DNA from: Phocaeicola fibrisolvens | Lineage (GTDB): Bacteria; Bacteroidota; Bacteroidia; Bacteroidales; Bacteroidaceae | Direction of reading: 5' to 3' | Assembly (NCBI RefSeq): GCF_025567125.1 | Contig: NZ_JAOQJI010000012.1 | Location: 33,595 to 97,594, forward strand | DNA: 64,000 nt | Part shown: one piece after another, positions 8,850-17,556 of the stretch | How positions within the stretch are numbered: the first letter of the stretch is position 1 | Layout: every line of letters begins with the position of its first letter | Translations under genes and position numbers: made by a program | Notes under the pieces: generated by a model | The model's database searches: none | What the model was told of the DNA's origin: nothing | Seen by the model: the letters and a program-made list of their open reading frames with translations, nothing else

Positions 8850-11800
8850 ATGCAAAAAATCAGATTTTTAGTTTTATTGTTGTTGTGTGTGGCGTTTCAG
8901 CAAGCTTTTGCACAACAGCGTATTCTTAGTGGGGTGATAACTTCTGCGGAAGATCACGAACCACTTATCGGAGCCACCATATCTGTACAAGGGAATGAAG
9001 CCCATGGAGTGGTGACGGATATCGAAGGAAAATACAGGCTGGAAGTGGGACCCAATGATAAAATTTTGGTAGTGGCCTATTTGGGTATGAAAACTCAGCT
9101 GATAAAGGTTCCCAAAAAGGAACGTTTGAATATCGTGCTTCAGCCTGAAACCATGAACCTGGACGAAGTGGTGGTGACAGGTTACGGAAACTTTACCCGC
9201 TCTTCTTTCACGGGTTCTGCCAATACGTTGAGAGGGGATATGATGAAGGATATTCCGGTAATGAGTGTGGAGCAGAAACTGCAGGGAATGACGACTGGAG
9301 TTTCGATTAGCAGCAGTTCCGGACAGCCGGGAGCCAACCAGAGTATCCGTATCCGTGGTATGGGTTCTTTTAATGCTTCTCAGGAACCGTTGTTTGTTAT
9401 TGATGGGGTGCCGGTCACTTCCGGTAGCTTGAGTGCAGGAGGGGCCGATGCAGCCTATATGAACAACTCCAAAACCAACATCATGAGTACGCTGAACCCG
9501 GCAGATATCGAAAATATTACGATTATCAAGGATGCGGCAGCCGCTTCTTTGTATGGTTCGCGGGCAGCCAATGGGGTGATTTTGATTACCACGAAGAAAG
9601 GAAAGGCGGGAAAAGCACAGGTTTCTTTCAACATGTCGGGTGGTTTCTCTAATGCGGCAGTCAATTTCCGGCCTACGTTGAATGGCGATCAGCGCCGGGA
9701 ATTGTTGTACGAAGGCTTATTGAACTATGCAATGGATGAACAGATGGCCGACCTTGCTGGATATGCCAATGGGGAAATTGACAAATATGCCTCTGTGCCT
9801 TCCATGGGATATACCAACTGGCGGAAAGAATTGCTCCGTACAGCCATCCAGCAGGATTACGAAGCTTCTGTGTCAGGAGGAAACGAGAAAACGACTTTTT
9901 ATGCTTCCTTGGGCTACAACAGTCAGGAGGGCTTGGCCAAAAACTCCAGCTTGGACCGTTATTCGGCTCGTCTGAACATGACGCAGAAAGTGGGACGTTA
10001 CGGCGAGGTAGGTGCCAATATGATGTTCACACAGATGAACCAGGAGATGAACGAGGAACGTGGATCTTCCATCAATCCGTATTTGTGTGTGGCGATGACC
10101 ATGACGCCTTCTATGCTGGTACGCGATGAGGCAGGTAATTATGTAGGGGCTTACGACGGCACGCAGTTGAATCCGCTTCGTGATATCCTGACCGATTACA
10201 ATCGTACCCGGATGACCCGTATGTTTTCTACCGGATATGCGGCTGTAGAGCCGATAAAGGGTTTGAAGATAAAGGAAACACTGAGTTACGACTATACCAT
10301 TCAGAAAGACTCCCGCTATTATAATCCTCTGAGTTCGGCCGGACCAAAGAGTGGGTCGGATGCACAGTCTTCCAAAGGATTCATTGAATACGGAAAGTTG
10401 ATTTCTTCTACTTCCGTGAATTATGTTAAGACGTTTGCACAGAAACATCATCTGGATGTGCTGGCTGCGTATGAATTGGAGAGTTACCAGACGGATAAGG
10501 CCTCAGGAGAACGTTCTAAAATTCCTTTGTATTCTGGACTTACGGAACCGGATAATGCGGCCGTACTGAACAGTTTCGTATCTTCTACACAGGATTACCG
10601 TATGTTGTCGTACATCTCTCGTTTGAATTATGATTATGACGACCGCTATTACGTGGCAGGCAGTTTCCGTCGTGACGGTAGCTCTCGTCTGTCTCCCGAC
10701 AACCGTTGGGGAAACTTCTGGTCGGTATCCGGTATGTGGCATGTCACCAACGAGGCGTTTATGCAGCCCATCAAACATATTCTGAGCGATTTGAAGGTCC
10801 GTGCTTCTTACGGTGTAAATGGTAACCAGCCGAACTCGCTGTATGGCTATATGGGATTGTATGCCTTTGGACAGAGTTATATGGGAGGCTCCGGGTCGTA
10901 TGAATCTTCCATTCCTAATTCTAATCTGGGATGGGAAAAGAACTATAACCTGAACGTAGGATTGGATTTGTCGTTTATCAACCGTATTTTCCTGACGGTA
11001 GAGTATTATAACCGTGATACGAAAGATTTGCTGTACAGCCTTCCTATCAGTGCGACTACCGGATTCACGAATTACTTGAGCAATATCGGACAGTTGAACA
11101 ACAAGGGTGTGGAACTGGAACTCCGTACCATCAACATTGCCAACGATAATTTTAACTGGACGACAGTGTTGAACCTGAGCCACAATAAGAATAAGATTGT
11201 ATCACTCAACGGACAGTTGGACCAGTCGATAGAAGGTACTTGGTTCATTCACAAAGTGGGACTGCCGTATTACAGTTTCTATGTGAAAGAGTATGCAGGA
11301 GTGAATCCGGAAAACGGAAAGGCTATGTATTATCGGAATCAGGAAATACCGCAGGAAGACGGGTCGGTAGTTGTGGACCGCAGTCTGACGGAAGATCCGG
11401 GCGAAGCACAGGCCATTCCCTACAAGTCGGTCAATCCGAAAGTGTCAGGAGGTTTGACGAATATGTTGAACTACAAATGGTTGGATTTGAGTTTCACACT
11501 GACTTATTCGTTAGGTGGATACTCGTTTGATAAAACCGGAACTTATATTGAGAACGGAACGGATAAAATATATACCTCGAAGTACAATCTTCCGGTGTAT
11601 GCCCTCGACCGCTGGCAGGAACCGGGAGACGTGACCGACGTGCCACGCTTTGTCTACGGAGAAGCAGCTGGGCCTCAGAATTCTTCACGTTACATTCATA
11701 GTACCAATCACTTGCGCTTGAAGAACCTGACACTTGGCTTTACCCTTCCTTCCGCGTGGACACACAAGGCGATGATAGACAAGGCCCGTATCTATTTCTC

Positions 11801-11927
11801 AGGCAGTAATTTGCTGACTTGGGCCAAATGGAAACAGTATGATCCGGAAACACCGGTCAACGGAGAAGTGTTCTGTGAAGCACCTCCTATGCGGACATTT
11901 AATTTCGGCATACAAATCACATTTTAA
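8850..11927 (+). CDS. SusC/RagA family TonB-linked outer membrane receptor
   Basis: Outer-membrane TonB-dependent transporter, 1025 residues, that would import an oligosaccharide or peptide in complex with the SusD-like protein encoded next. The signal peptide spans about 1-22, ending AFAQ. A carboxypeptidase-regulatory-like domain follows (about 25-105), then the LDEVVVTGYG segment typical of SusC proteins, a plug with IRIRGMGSFNASQEPLFVID, and a 22-strand barrel ending in FNFGIQITF with a terminal Phe. The downstream SusD gene begins 14 bases after its stop. The substrate cannot be read from the sequence; the nearby mannosidase and hexosaminidase hint at N-glycan fragments, but a separate gene and terminators lie between them. 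Confidence 0.95.
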   Translation: MQKIRFLVLLLLCVAFQQAFAQQRILSGVITSAEDHEPLIGATISVQGNEAHGVVTDIEGKYRLEVGPNDKILVVAYLGMKTQLIKVPKKERLNIVLQPETMNLDEVVVTGYGNFTRSSFTGSANTLRGDMMKDIPVMSVEQKLQGMTTGVSISSSSGQPGANQSIRIRGMGSFNASQEPLFVIDGVPVTSGSLSAGGADAAYMNNSKTNIMSTLNPADIENITIIKDAAAASLYGSRAANGVILITTKKGKAGKAQVSFNMSGGFSNAAVNFRPTLNGDQRRELLYEGLLNYAMDEQMADLAGYANGEIDKYASVPSMGYTNWRKELLRTAIQQDYEASVSGGNEKTTFYASLGYNSQEGLAKNSSLDRYSARLNMTQKVGRYGEVGANMMFTQMNQEMNEERGSSINPYLCVAMTMTPSMLVRDEAGNYVGAYDGTQLNPLRDILTDYNRTRMTRMFSTGYAAVEPIKGLKIKETLSYDYTIQKDSRYYNPLSSAGPKSGSDAQSSKGFIEYGKLISSTSVNYVKTFAQKHHLDVLAAYELESYQTDKASGERSKIPLYSGLTEPDNAAVLNSFVSSTQDYRMLSYISRLNYDYDDRYYVAGSFRRDGSSRLSPDNRWGNFWSVSGMWHVTNEAFMQPIKHILSDLKVRASYGVNGNQPNSLYGYMGLYAFGQSYMGGSGSYESSIPNSNLGWEKNYNLNVGLDLSFINRIFLTVEYYNRDTKDLLYSLPISATTGFTNYLSNIGQLNNKGVELELRTINIANDNFNWTTVLNLSHNKNKIVSLNGQLDQSIEGTWFIHKVGLPYYSFYVKEYAGVNPENGKAMYYRNQEIPQEDGSVVVDRSLTEDPGEAQAIPYKSVNPKVSGGLTNMLNYKWLDLSFTLTYSLGGYSFDKTGTYIENGTDKIYTSKYNLPVYALDRWQEPGDVTDVPRFVYGEAAGPQNSSRYIHSTNHLRLKNLTLGFTLPSAWTHKAMIDKARIYFSGSNLLTWAKWKQYDPETPVNGEVFCEAPPMRTFNFGIQITF

Positions 11928-11941
11928 AAAGTAAATTAGTC

Positions 11942-13435
11942 ATGAAACATCTTTATCTATATTTTCTTGCCGCTTCACTGGCATGTAGCTCTTGTTCGGA
12001 CAGTTGGCTGGACCTGAATCCGTCCACTTCTGTGACTACCGACCAGGCTTTTACCACGCTGGATAACGCACAGACGGCTTTGAACGGCATTTACCGTCTG
12101 GCTTCCGCACATAGCTATTATGGAGACAACTTCTTTTATTTTGGTGACTGCCGTGCGGTAGACGTACAAGCGCGTATGAGCAAAGGAGATGGAGGACGTG
12201 TATCGCCTTATTATGAGTATACTGTCAAGGCGACCGATAACTTTAATTCCACTCTGCCTTGGAATCAGGTGTACAAGGTGATTCGTCAGGCCAATAACTT
12301 GTTGGAGGCCATCGAGGAGGGGAAGGTGGTAACTGCCGATGAGCAGGCCTTGAATGAAATCAAGGCGCAGGCACTGGCCATGAGAGGTTTGGCCTTATAC
12401 GATTTGGTTCGGGTATTTGCCATGCCTTATGCTTATGACAATGGACAGTCTTTGGGAGTGCCTATCGTGACGACTCCGACCGATCCGACTTCCCGGCCTG
12501 CACGCAATACGGTGGCCGAGTGCTATACACAGATTATAAAAGACTTGACTGACGCGCTGAGCGGATTGACCAAAGAGAAGAAGGATGGCTGCCTGAACTA
12601 TTGGGCCGTACAGGGAATCCTTTCCCGGGTTTACCTGAACAAGCTGGATTATCCGAATGCGTACAAAGCGGCTACAGATGTCATTGAGAACAGTAAAAGT
12701 CTGTATCAGTTGTACACCAAGGAAGAATACCCTACGGTGTGGGGACAGGAATACACCAGCGAGTCGTTGTTTGAGTTCTATTTCTCTTTGACGGAACCTT
12801 CCGGTGGTTCCGGAGGTGAAGGAGCACCGATGGTGTATGCCAATGAAAGTCAGGTGGACTGGAATAACCTGATTCTGACAGAGGATTTTCTGAACCTGAT
12901 GGATGAGGACCCGGACGATGTGCGTCATTGTGTGATGGCAGCTTCCGTTATTCCCAACAACACCGGACTTCCGGAGGGCGCACGCAACAGAACAGTATAC
13001 CTGACCAAGTTCCCGGGTAAGTCGGGAGACCCTCGCGACAATAACTTGTGTATCGTACGTCTGTCGGAGATTTACCTGAATGCCGCAGAAGCAGGTTTGA
13101 AAATAGGAGGCAGTGAAGCGGCCAAAGGAATGGAATATTTGAACGACGTCATTACCAACCGTACCACGAATGCAGCCATGAAAGTAAATTCTCTCAGTGA
13201 TTTTACCTTGGAACGTATCCTGAAAGAAAGGAGAAAGGAACTGGTAGGTGAGGGCTTGGCCGTGTACGATTATACTCGCAACAAGCTACCGATTGTACGG
13301 ACAGGCGGATGGCACCTGGATCCCTTGAAAACTTCCGATTCACAGACCATTCAACCAGATGATTCACGTTTAGCCGTACCAATTCCTCAGTCGGAGGTGG
13401 ATGCCAATCCTAATCTGAATCCGGACGCGGAGTAG
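11942..13435 (+). CDS. SusD/RagB family surface lipoprotein
   Basis: Surface-exposed ligand-binding lid of the SusC-type transporter, 497 residues. The lipoprotein signal peptide has a Cys in LACSSCSD. The N-terminal SWLDLNPS segment, TPR-like helices and a C-terminal RagB/SusD domain with LKERRKELVGEGL are typical. It is probably co-transcribed with the receptor gene (14-base gap). The last 26 bases overlap the 3' end of the convergent regulator gene on the other strand, and no terminator separates the two. Confidence 0.95.
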   Translation: MKHLYLYFLAASLACSSCSDSWLDLNPSTSVTTDQAFTTLDNAQTALNGIYRLASAHSYYGDNFFYFGDCRAVDVQARMSKGDGGRVSPYYEYTVKATDNFNSTLPWNQVYKVIRQANNLLEAIEEGKVVTADEQALNEIKAQALAMRGLALYDLVRVFAMPYAYDNGQSLGVPIVTTPTDPTSRPARNTVAECYTQIIKDLTDALSGLTKEKKDGCLNYWAVQGILSRVYLNKLDYPNAYKAATDVIENSKSLYQLYTKEEYPTVWGQEYTSESLFEFYFSLTEPSGGSGGEGAPMVYANESQVDWNNLILTEDFLNLMDEDPDDVRHCVMAASVIPNNTGLPEGARNRTVYLTKFPGKSGDPRDNNLCIVRLSEIYLNAAEAGLKIGGSEAAKGMEYLNDVITNRTTNAAMKVNSLSDFTLERILKERRKELVGEGLAVYDYTRNKLPIVRTGGWHLDPLKTSDSQTIQPDDSRLAVPIPQSEVDANPNLNPDAE

Positions 13436-14408
13436 AATCCGCAGCAGACATGCATTTCAAATAATATCCCCGTCCTTTGACGGTAACAATCCGATAATCC
13501 GGGAAGTCTTGCAGGACTTTCCGGATTATTTGTATATGAGTCTCCAGTTTTTCGTCGGCTTGGGCATCATGCGGCCAGCAGGTAGCTTGGATGTCCTTCC
13601 GGTCGACACATTCTCCATTTTTCTTCCACAACTGATGGAGAATCTGTAAATCCAGACGGGAGATGGCACATTGTATGCCGTCGATGAGGAGGACCTGATG
13701 CGTCAGGTCGATGTAGAGGCCTTTTGCAGGCTTTTTCTGCCGTTTTTTATAGCGTAGGTAAAGCAATACGCCTCCGGCGAACAGCACCAGGAAAAAGGTA
13801 CCATAATAAGCCACAGGGACATAACGCAACATCGTAAGGAGGTCGTAGTCTGCCCACCCCTGCAACTGGAGATTGTGCGTCAGGTCGAGCTGATAGACGG
13901 GTGTTCGATAAGCTGAGGCTGTCGGCAGGATACCTGCCCGTGTTTGGGTACGGGCCTGCGTGTGGATATAAAACACTCCGGCCATTCCGCTGATGTGTCT
14001 TTGGGCGAGCTGTGCCTGGAACAGTTGGTTGATTTGCTCGGCATCGGCTGGCAGAATATCGTCCAGCAGGTATTCATTCAGCAATTTCCGGGCAGTGGCT
14101 TCCGGAAGGCTGTCCTGAAACACGTAAGTTGTTTTTTTCTCCAGGGTCTGGAGGGTATAACTCTTGATTTTCCGATTGGATACGGGAGCGAGGAGATAGG
14201 CCTTGAGCGCAGGGTCTACGTATAGTCTGTTGTCTGTCTGAAAAGTATTTAGACGGTCCTCATAATGCAAGCGTTCGGCTTCCCGTAAAGCCTTGTTGAT
14301 GGCCGTGTGAATCTGTGTCCGGCTGCAGCGGAAGGCGATGCCGCAGATGGCAATGCAGGCACGGAAAAAAACGGCGGCAAACAGGAGTATGATAATTTTT
14401 TTTTTCAT
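13410..14408 (-). CDS. Membrane-spanning winged-helix transcriptional regulator
   Basis: Predicted one-component regulator of 332 residues. One transmembrane helix lies near residues 4-25 and a second near 197-220, with about 170 residues between them that should lie in the periplasm. A cytoplasmic C-terminal OmpR/PhoB-type winged helix (about 231-318) ends in the wing IVTVKGRGYYLKC. No receiver or kinase domain is present. The arrangement is ToxR-like in principle but inverted, since ToxR has its DNA-binding domain at the N-terminus. It converges on the SusD gene, overlapping by 26 bases, and a four-unit 22-bp repeat lies upstream of its own start. The signal sensed and the target genes are unknown; control of the adjacent SusC/D pair is only an inference. 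Confidence 0.8.
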   Translation of the reverse strand: MKKKIIILLFAAVFFRACIAICGIAFRCSRTQIHTAINKALREAERLHYEDRLNTFQTDNRLYVDPALKAYLLAPVSNRKIKSYTLQTLEKKTTYVFQDSLPEATARKLLNEYLLDDILPADAEQINQLFQAQLAQRHISGMAGVFYIHTQARTQTRAGILPTASAYRTPVYQLDLTHNLQLQGWADYDLLTMLRYVPVAYYGTFFLVLFAGGVLLYLRYKKRQKKPAKGLYIDLTHQVLLIDGIQCAISRLDLQILHQLWKKNGECVDRKDIQATCWPHDAQADEKLETHIQIIRKVLQDFPDYRIVTVKGRGYYLKCMSAADSTPRPDSD

Positions 14409-14425
14409 GACAGCTTCTTTGAGGG

Positions 14426-14456
14426 CAAATTAAACGAAAAAAAGCGGGAATTCAAA
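14426..14456 (-). promoter_or_regulatory. Candidate promoter of the membrane regulator gene
   Basis: On the minus strand a -33 TTTG (14453-14456) and a -7 TTAATTTG (14426-14433, seven of eight consensus positions) are separated by 19 bases. The start codon lies 18 bases further downstream. The 22-bp repeat array starts about 55 bases upstream of the -33 box. Confidence 0.5.
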
Positions 14457-14510
14457 AACGTGACGGCATTCATGAAAAAGTGGGCTTGCCTGTTTTAGGT
14501 TTCCCAGTCA

Positions 14511-14585
14511 GAAAACATACGTTTCTCGGTGCGAAAACGTACGTTTCGTGTAAGGAAAACATACGGTTCCGCATCGGAAAACGTA
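14511..14585. repeat. Four-unit 22-bp-period tandem array with palindromic cores
   Basis: The sequence GAAAAC(A/G)TACG, or its start in the last unit, begins at 14511, 14533, 14555 and 14577, exactly 22 bases apart. The second unit holds a perfect palindrome GAAACGTACGTTTC (14534-14547); the first and third hold imperfect versions. The rest of each unit is not conserved. The array lies in the 219-base gap between the regulator start (14408) and the acetyltransferase stop (14628). A 22-bp step places repeats on the same face of the helix. It may be a protein-binding array or an intergenic repeat element. Confidence 0.75.
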
Positions 14586-14627
14586 AAAAAGAACGAGGCC
14601 TTGTCAGGAAAATGTGCCTGCGTTTTC

Positions 14628-15278
14628 TTATCTTTCTTTCAGGTATTGTGCTACCTTTTCAAAAAACAGGGAGATGTGGGCTCCGTCTACGAATGCATGA
14701 CTCACTGTCAGAGCGATGGGCATCACCAGCCGTCCTTCCCGTTTGACGGCCTTTCCGGCATTCATCAGCGGATAATCCAACGGATGGCCGGAGGCATACT
14801 GTGTGTAGGAAATGGATGTGAAATACAGTTTGGGGGTCGCACTGAGCAGGATGACGTCGAAATCGCCCTGTGCGGCAATTTCCTTGTCGGTACCGTACGG
14901 GTCTCCATCGTCCGGAATGGAAGTGATGATGCGCCGTGCTTCTTCGTAGAAGGCCTTGAAATCGCTTTTCCAGGGAATGCGTACGGTATAGAAGGTCTTT
15001 CCGGGGACGGCAATCGGAGTGGTGATGTCTACTGTGTCATGGTAGACCACCTGTCCGTCTTTGTCCCATCGGTAGCGGAATTCCTTGATTTCGTTGGCGG
15101 CACGGAGGATGGCATACAGGTAATACAGGAAAAAGGAATGCCCTTTGGCCTTGGCTTCGGCGTAAGCCTCCGTACAATCCACTTCGCTGGTGAGGGCAAT
15201 CCAAGAGTTATGGAAGTCGCGGAAGAAGAGGTAATTGTCCTTCCGCTCCCAGGTGTCAATGTCAATCAGATGTTTCAT
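14628..15278 (-). CDS. CAT-like acetyltransferase
   Basis: A 216-residue protein of the chloramphenicol acetyltransferase fold, which works as a trimer using acetyl-CoA. The catalytic HxxxDG motif is present as SHAFVDG near residue 190, and the length matches CAT enzymes (210-220). Other conserved CAT stretches such as YSFFLYYLYA-like and FTSISYTQ-like segments are visible. Its start overlaps the stop of panE by four bases (ATGA), so it is translationally coupled and co-transcribed. A housekeeping neighbourhood and the lack of mobile-element marks argue for a native enzyme. Whether it acts on chloramphenicol cannot be told from sequence. Confidence 0.85.
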   Translation of the reverse strand: MKHLIDIDTWERKDNYLFFRDFHNSWIALTSEVDCTEAYAEAKAKGHSFFLYYLYAILRAANEIKEFRYRWDKDGQVVYHDTVDITTPIAVPGKTFYTVRIPWKSDFKAFYEEARRIITSIPDDGDPYGTDKEIAAQGDFDVILLSATPKLYFTSISYTQYASGHPLDYPLMNAGKAVKREGRLVMPIALTVSHAFVDGAHISLFFEKVAQYLKER

Positions 15279-16186
15279 GCGGGTTTGAATTTTTGTGCCA
15301 CTTTCCGGTAGGTAGGCATCTCGATGTGTAATTGTTTTCCCAAGTCAATCATGTCGAAGAGCAGTCCCTGAATTTCCGATTCATGACCGCGGGCGATGTC
15401 CTTCTGCATGGAAGCCGTGCTGTGCGGGTCGAGCTTGTCGATGACCATCAGGTTGTAGGCAACCGGGTCGCTGGGGTAGCGGATACTCAGCTTTTCGCCT
15501 ATCTGTGCGCTTTCACGCGACAGGCCGATGAAGGTGTCACGCACTTCGCCTTCGTGCTGCACTTCTCCCATCGGCACATCGTGATAAGCCCCCGTGCAGG
15601 CCATGGCGGAGATGAACGACCATTTGATGAAGGTATCGCGGTTGATATCGTCCGACACATCGACTTTGATGCCACATGCACGGAGCTCTTCGGCAATGGC
15701 TTCCAGCCGTTCGGGGGCAACATGTTGTTCCGGACGGGCTCCGAATACCAGGCGGAAGATGCTTCCCATCTGGCTGATTTCTCCTTCACCCGACACGAAT
15801 CCCACAATGTAGATACAGCCGTCGAGTACTTTTACCGACGGTACGAGGCGTCCGATGCGGGGGCCGGTACCGTAGACATTGAGGATAGGAATGACCAGTG
15901 TGTCGGGAGTGGCAGCCCGTTCCAGCACTTCCTGAATGGAGTCGATGGAGTAGCCTTTCACGCAGACAAAAATCACGTCGGCTTTCCCCTGAAATTCTTC
16001 GGCGGTACAGGCTTTCACGGGGAGAAAATGTTCGCCTTTCAAATCCGATTTCAAATGCAATCCCTGACGGCAGATGGCCTCCAGGTGCTTTCCACGGGCG
16101 ATACAAGTGACCTCCTTGCCTGCCAAGGCAAGAAATCCGGCGATGCATCCTCCTACACCGCCTGTTCCAATGATGAGATAGTTCAT
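15275..16186 (-). CDS. panE: 2-dehydropantoate 2-reductase family protein
   Basis: NADPH-dependent reduction of ketopantoate to pantoate in coenzyme A synthesis; cytoplasmic. It has 303 residues. The N-terminal Rossmann motif is IGTGGVGGCIAG, a catalytic-Lys segment reads DTFIKWSFI near residue 190, and a C-terminal helical ApbA_C domain follows. Family members also include reductases of other 2-keto acids, so substrate assignment is by similarity only. It is followed by the CAT-like gene with a four-base overlap. Upstream, a terminator-like hairpin separates it from ychF, leaving no clear room for its own promoter. Confidence 0.88.
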   Translation of the reverse strand: MNYLIIGTGGVGGCIAGFLALAGKEVTCIARGKHLEAICRQGLHLKSDLKGEHFLPVKACTAEEFQGKADVIFVCVKGYSIDSIQEVLERAATPDTLVIPILNVYGTGPRIGRLVPSVKVLDGCIYIVGFVSGEGEISQMGSIFRLVFGARPEQHVAPERLEAIAEELRACGIKVDVSDDINRDTFIKWSFISAMACTGAYHDVPMGEVQHEGEVRDTFIGLSRESAQIGEKLSIRYPSDPVAYNLMVIDKLDPHSTASMQKDIARGHESEIQGLLFDMIDLGKQLHIEMPTYRKVAQKFKPA

Positions 16187-16207
16187 GGTGTAATCAATTT
16201 AGAGGGA

Positions 16208-16242
16208 TAAAAAAAGCACGGAAGCGGTCGATGCTCCGTGCT
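16208..16242 (-). terminator. Terminator-like hairpin between ychF and panE
   Basis: Read on the minus strand, AGCACGGA (16242-16235) pairs with TCCGTGCT (16222-16215) around a 12-base loop, followed by seven T. It would end ychF transcripts, or let a fraction through to panE. Confidence 0.75.
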
Positions 16243-16255
16243 GATGGGATGAGTT

Positions 16256-17359
16256 TTATACATTGAAGCGGAAGTGCATGATATCACCGTCTTCCACGAT
16301 GTAATCCTTACCTTCCACATTGAGTTTTCCGGCTTCGCGTACGGCTGCTTCTGAACCGTAGTGGATGAAGTCGTCATACTTGATGACCTCGGCGCGGATG
16401 AAGCCTTTTTCAAAGTCGGTGTGGATGACACCTGCACACTGCGGAGCTTTCCATCCTTTGTGGAAGGTCCATGCGCGGACTTCCATCTTTCCGGCCGTGA
16501 AGTAAGTCTCCAAGTTCAGCAGCTTGTAGGCGGCCCGTATCAGTCGGCTCACGCCCGATTCTTCCAGCCCGATTTCCTGCAGGAACATCTGGCGGTCTTC
16601 GTAGGTTTCCAGTTCGGCGATATCCGCTTCCGTTTTGGCAGCCACAATCAGGATTTCAGCCCCTTCGTCCTTGACCGCTTCGCGAACCTGCTCTACATAT
16701 TTGTTGCCGCTTACCGCACTACCTTCGTCCACGTTGCAGACATACAGCACTGGTTTGGAAGTCAGCAGAAAGAGGTCGTGTGCGATTTTCTGCTCGTCCT
16801 TTGATTCAAACTGTACGGTACGGGCTGATTTTCCTTGCAGCAGGGCATCGCGGTAGCGCACCAATACTTCGTAGGTTTGTTTGGCCACCTTGTCGCCTCC
16901 GGTCTGTGCCTGTTTCTGCACCTTCTGGATACGGCTTTCAATGGTTTCCAGGTCTTTCAGCTGAAGCTCTGTGTCGATAATCTCCTTGTCACGTACAGGA
17001 TTCACATTGCCGTCCACGTGCGTTACGTTTTCGTCGTCAAAGCAGCGCAACACGTGCAGGATGGCATCCGTCTCACGGATGTTGGCCAGGAACTTGTTGC
17101 CCAGTCCTTCTCCCTTGCTGGCCCCTTTCACCAGTCCGGCGATATCCACAATTTCTACCGTGGTAGGAACGATGCGGTCCGGATCTACCAGTTCAGCCAG
17201 TTTGTTGAGCCGCTCATCGGGTACGGTAATGACTCCTACGTTCGGTTCAATAGTACAGAATGGGAAATTGGCTGCCTGCGCTTTCGCGTTGGACAGGCAG
17301 TTGAAGAGTGTCGATTTTCCGACGTTCGGCAAACCGACGATACCACATTGTAATGCCAT
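16256..17359 (-). CDS. ychF: Ribosome-binding ATPase YchF (Obg family)
   Basis: P-loop NTPase of the Obg/TRAFAC class that prefers ATP and binds ribosomes; linked in other bacteria to translation control and oxidative-stress response. It has 367 residues, the normal length. The Walker A/G1 motif is GLPNVGKST at residues 8-16, a coiled-coil insertion lies near 130-170, and the C-terminal TGS-like domain includes WTFHKGWKAPQCAGVIH and ends MHFRFNV. A strong Bacteroides promoter lies 53 bases upstream and a terminator follows the stop. Confidence 0.96.
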   Translation of the reverse strand: MALQCGIVGLPNVGKSTLFNCLSNAKAQAANFPFCTIEPNVGVITVPDERLNKLAELVDPDRIVPTTVEIVDIAGLVKGASKGEGLGNKFLANIRETDAILHVLRCFDDENVTHVDGNVNPVRDKEIIDTELQLKDLETIESRIQKVQKQAQTGGDKVAKQTYEVLVRYRDALLQGKSARTVQFESKDEQKIAHDLFLLTSKPVLYVCNVDEGSAVSGNKYVEQVREAVKDEGAEILIVAAKTEADIAELETYEDRQMFLQEIGLEESGVSRLIRAAYKLLNLETYFTAGKMEVRAWTFHKGWKAPQCAGVIHTDFEKGFIRAEVIKYDDFIHYGSEAAVREAGKLNVEGKDYIVEDGDIMHFRFNV

Positions 17360-17411
17360 AATTTATCGTTTGTTTTTAATCTATTTCTACAGATAATCCT
17401 CTAATTTTCTG

Positions 17412-17443
17412 CAAAGATAGTGAAAGGTAAGGGCAGAGACAAA
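17412..17443 (-). promoter_or_regulatory. Promoter of ychF
   Basis: On the minus strand a -33 TTTG (17440-17443), a 20-base spacer and a perfect -7 TATCTTTG (17412-17419) precede the ychF start. Confidence 0.8.
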
Positions 17444-17486
17444 CGAAAACGCAATTTTCAAGTTTAAGTGTGAGGAAGTAGAGGAC

Positions 17487-17523
17487 ATAAAAAAGAGGCG
17501 CTCCTCACGAAGTGCCTCTTCTT
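17487..17523 (-). terminator. Terminator after the DUF3836 gene
   Basis: Arms AAGAGGCGCT (17493-17502) and AGTGCCTCTT (17511-17520) form a 10-bp stem with one G-U and an eight-base loop. On the minus strand a run of T follows (17487-17492), which fits termination of the 17557-17943 gene before it runs into the ychF promoter. Confidence 0.8.
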
Positions 17524-17556
17524 TAATAAGAGAGTTTATGAATTTTCTTTATTTAA

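Noticed and set aside
14511..14585. Possible CRISPR remnant in the 22-bp array
   Set aside because: The whole period is only 22 bases with a palindromic core; spacers would be about 11 bases, too short for CRISPR.
14628..15278. Call of acquired chloramphenicol resistance
   Set aside because: The fold and HxxxDG motif are there, but the gene is coupled to panE in a housekeeping setting with no mobile element, so substrate and resistance cannot be claimed.
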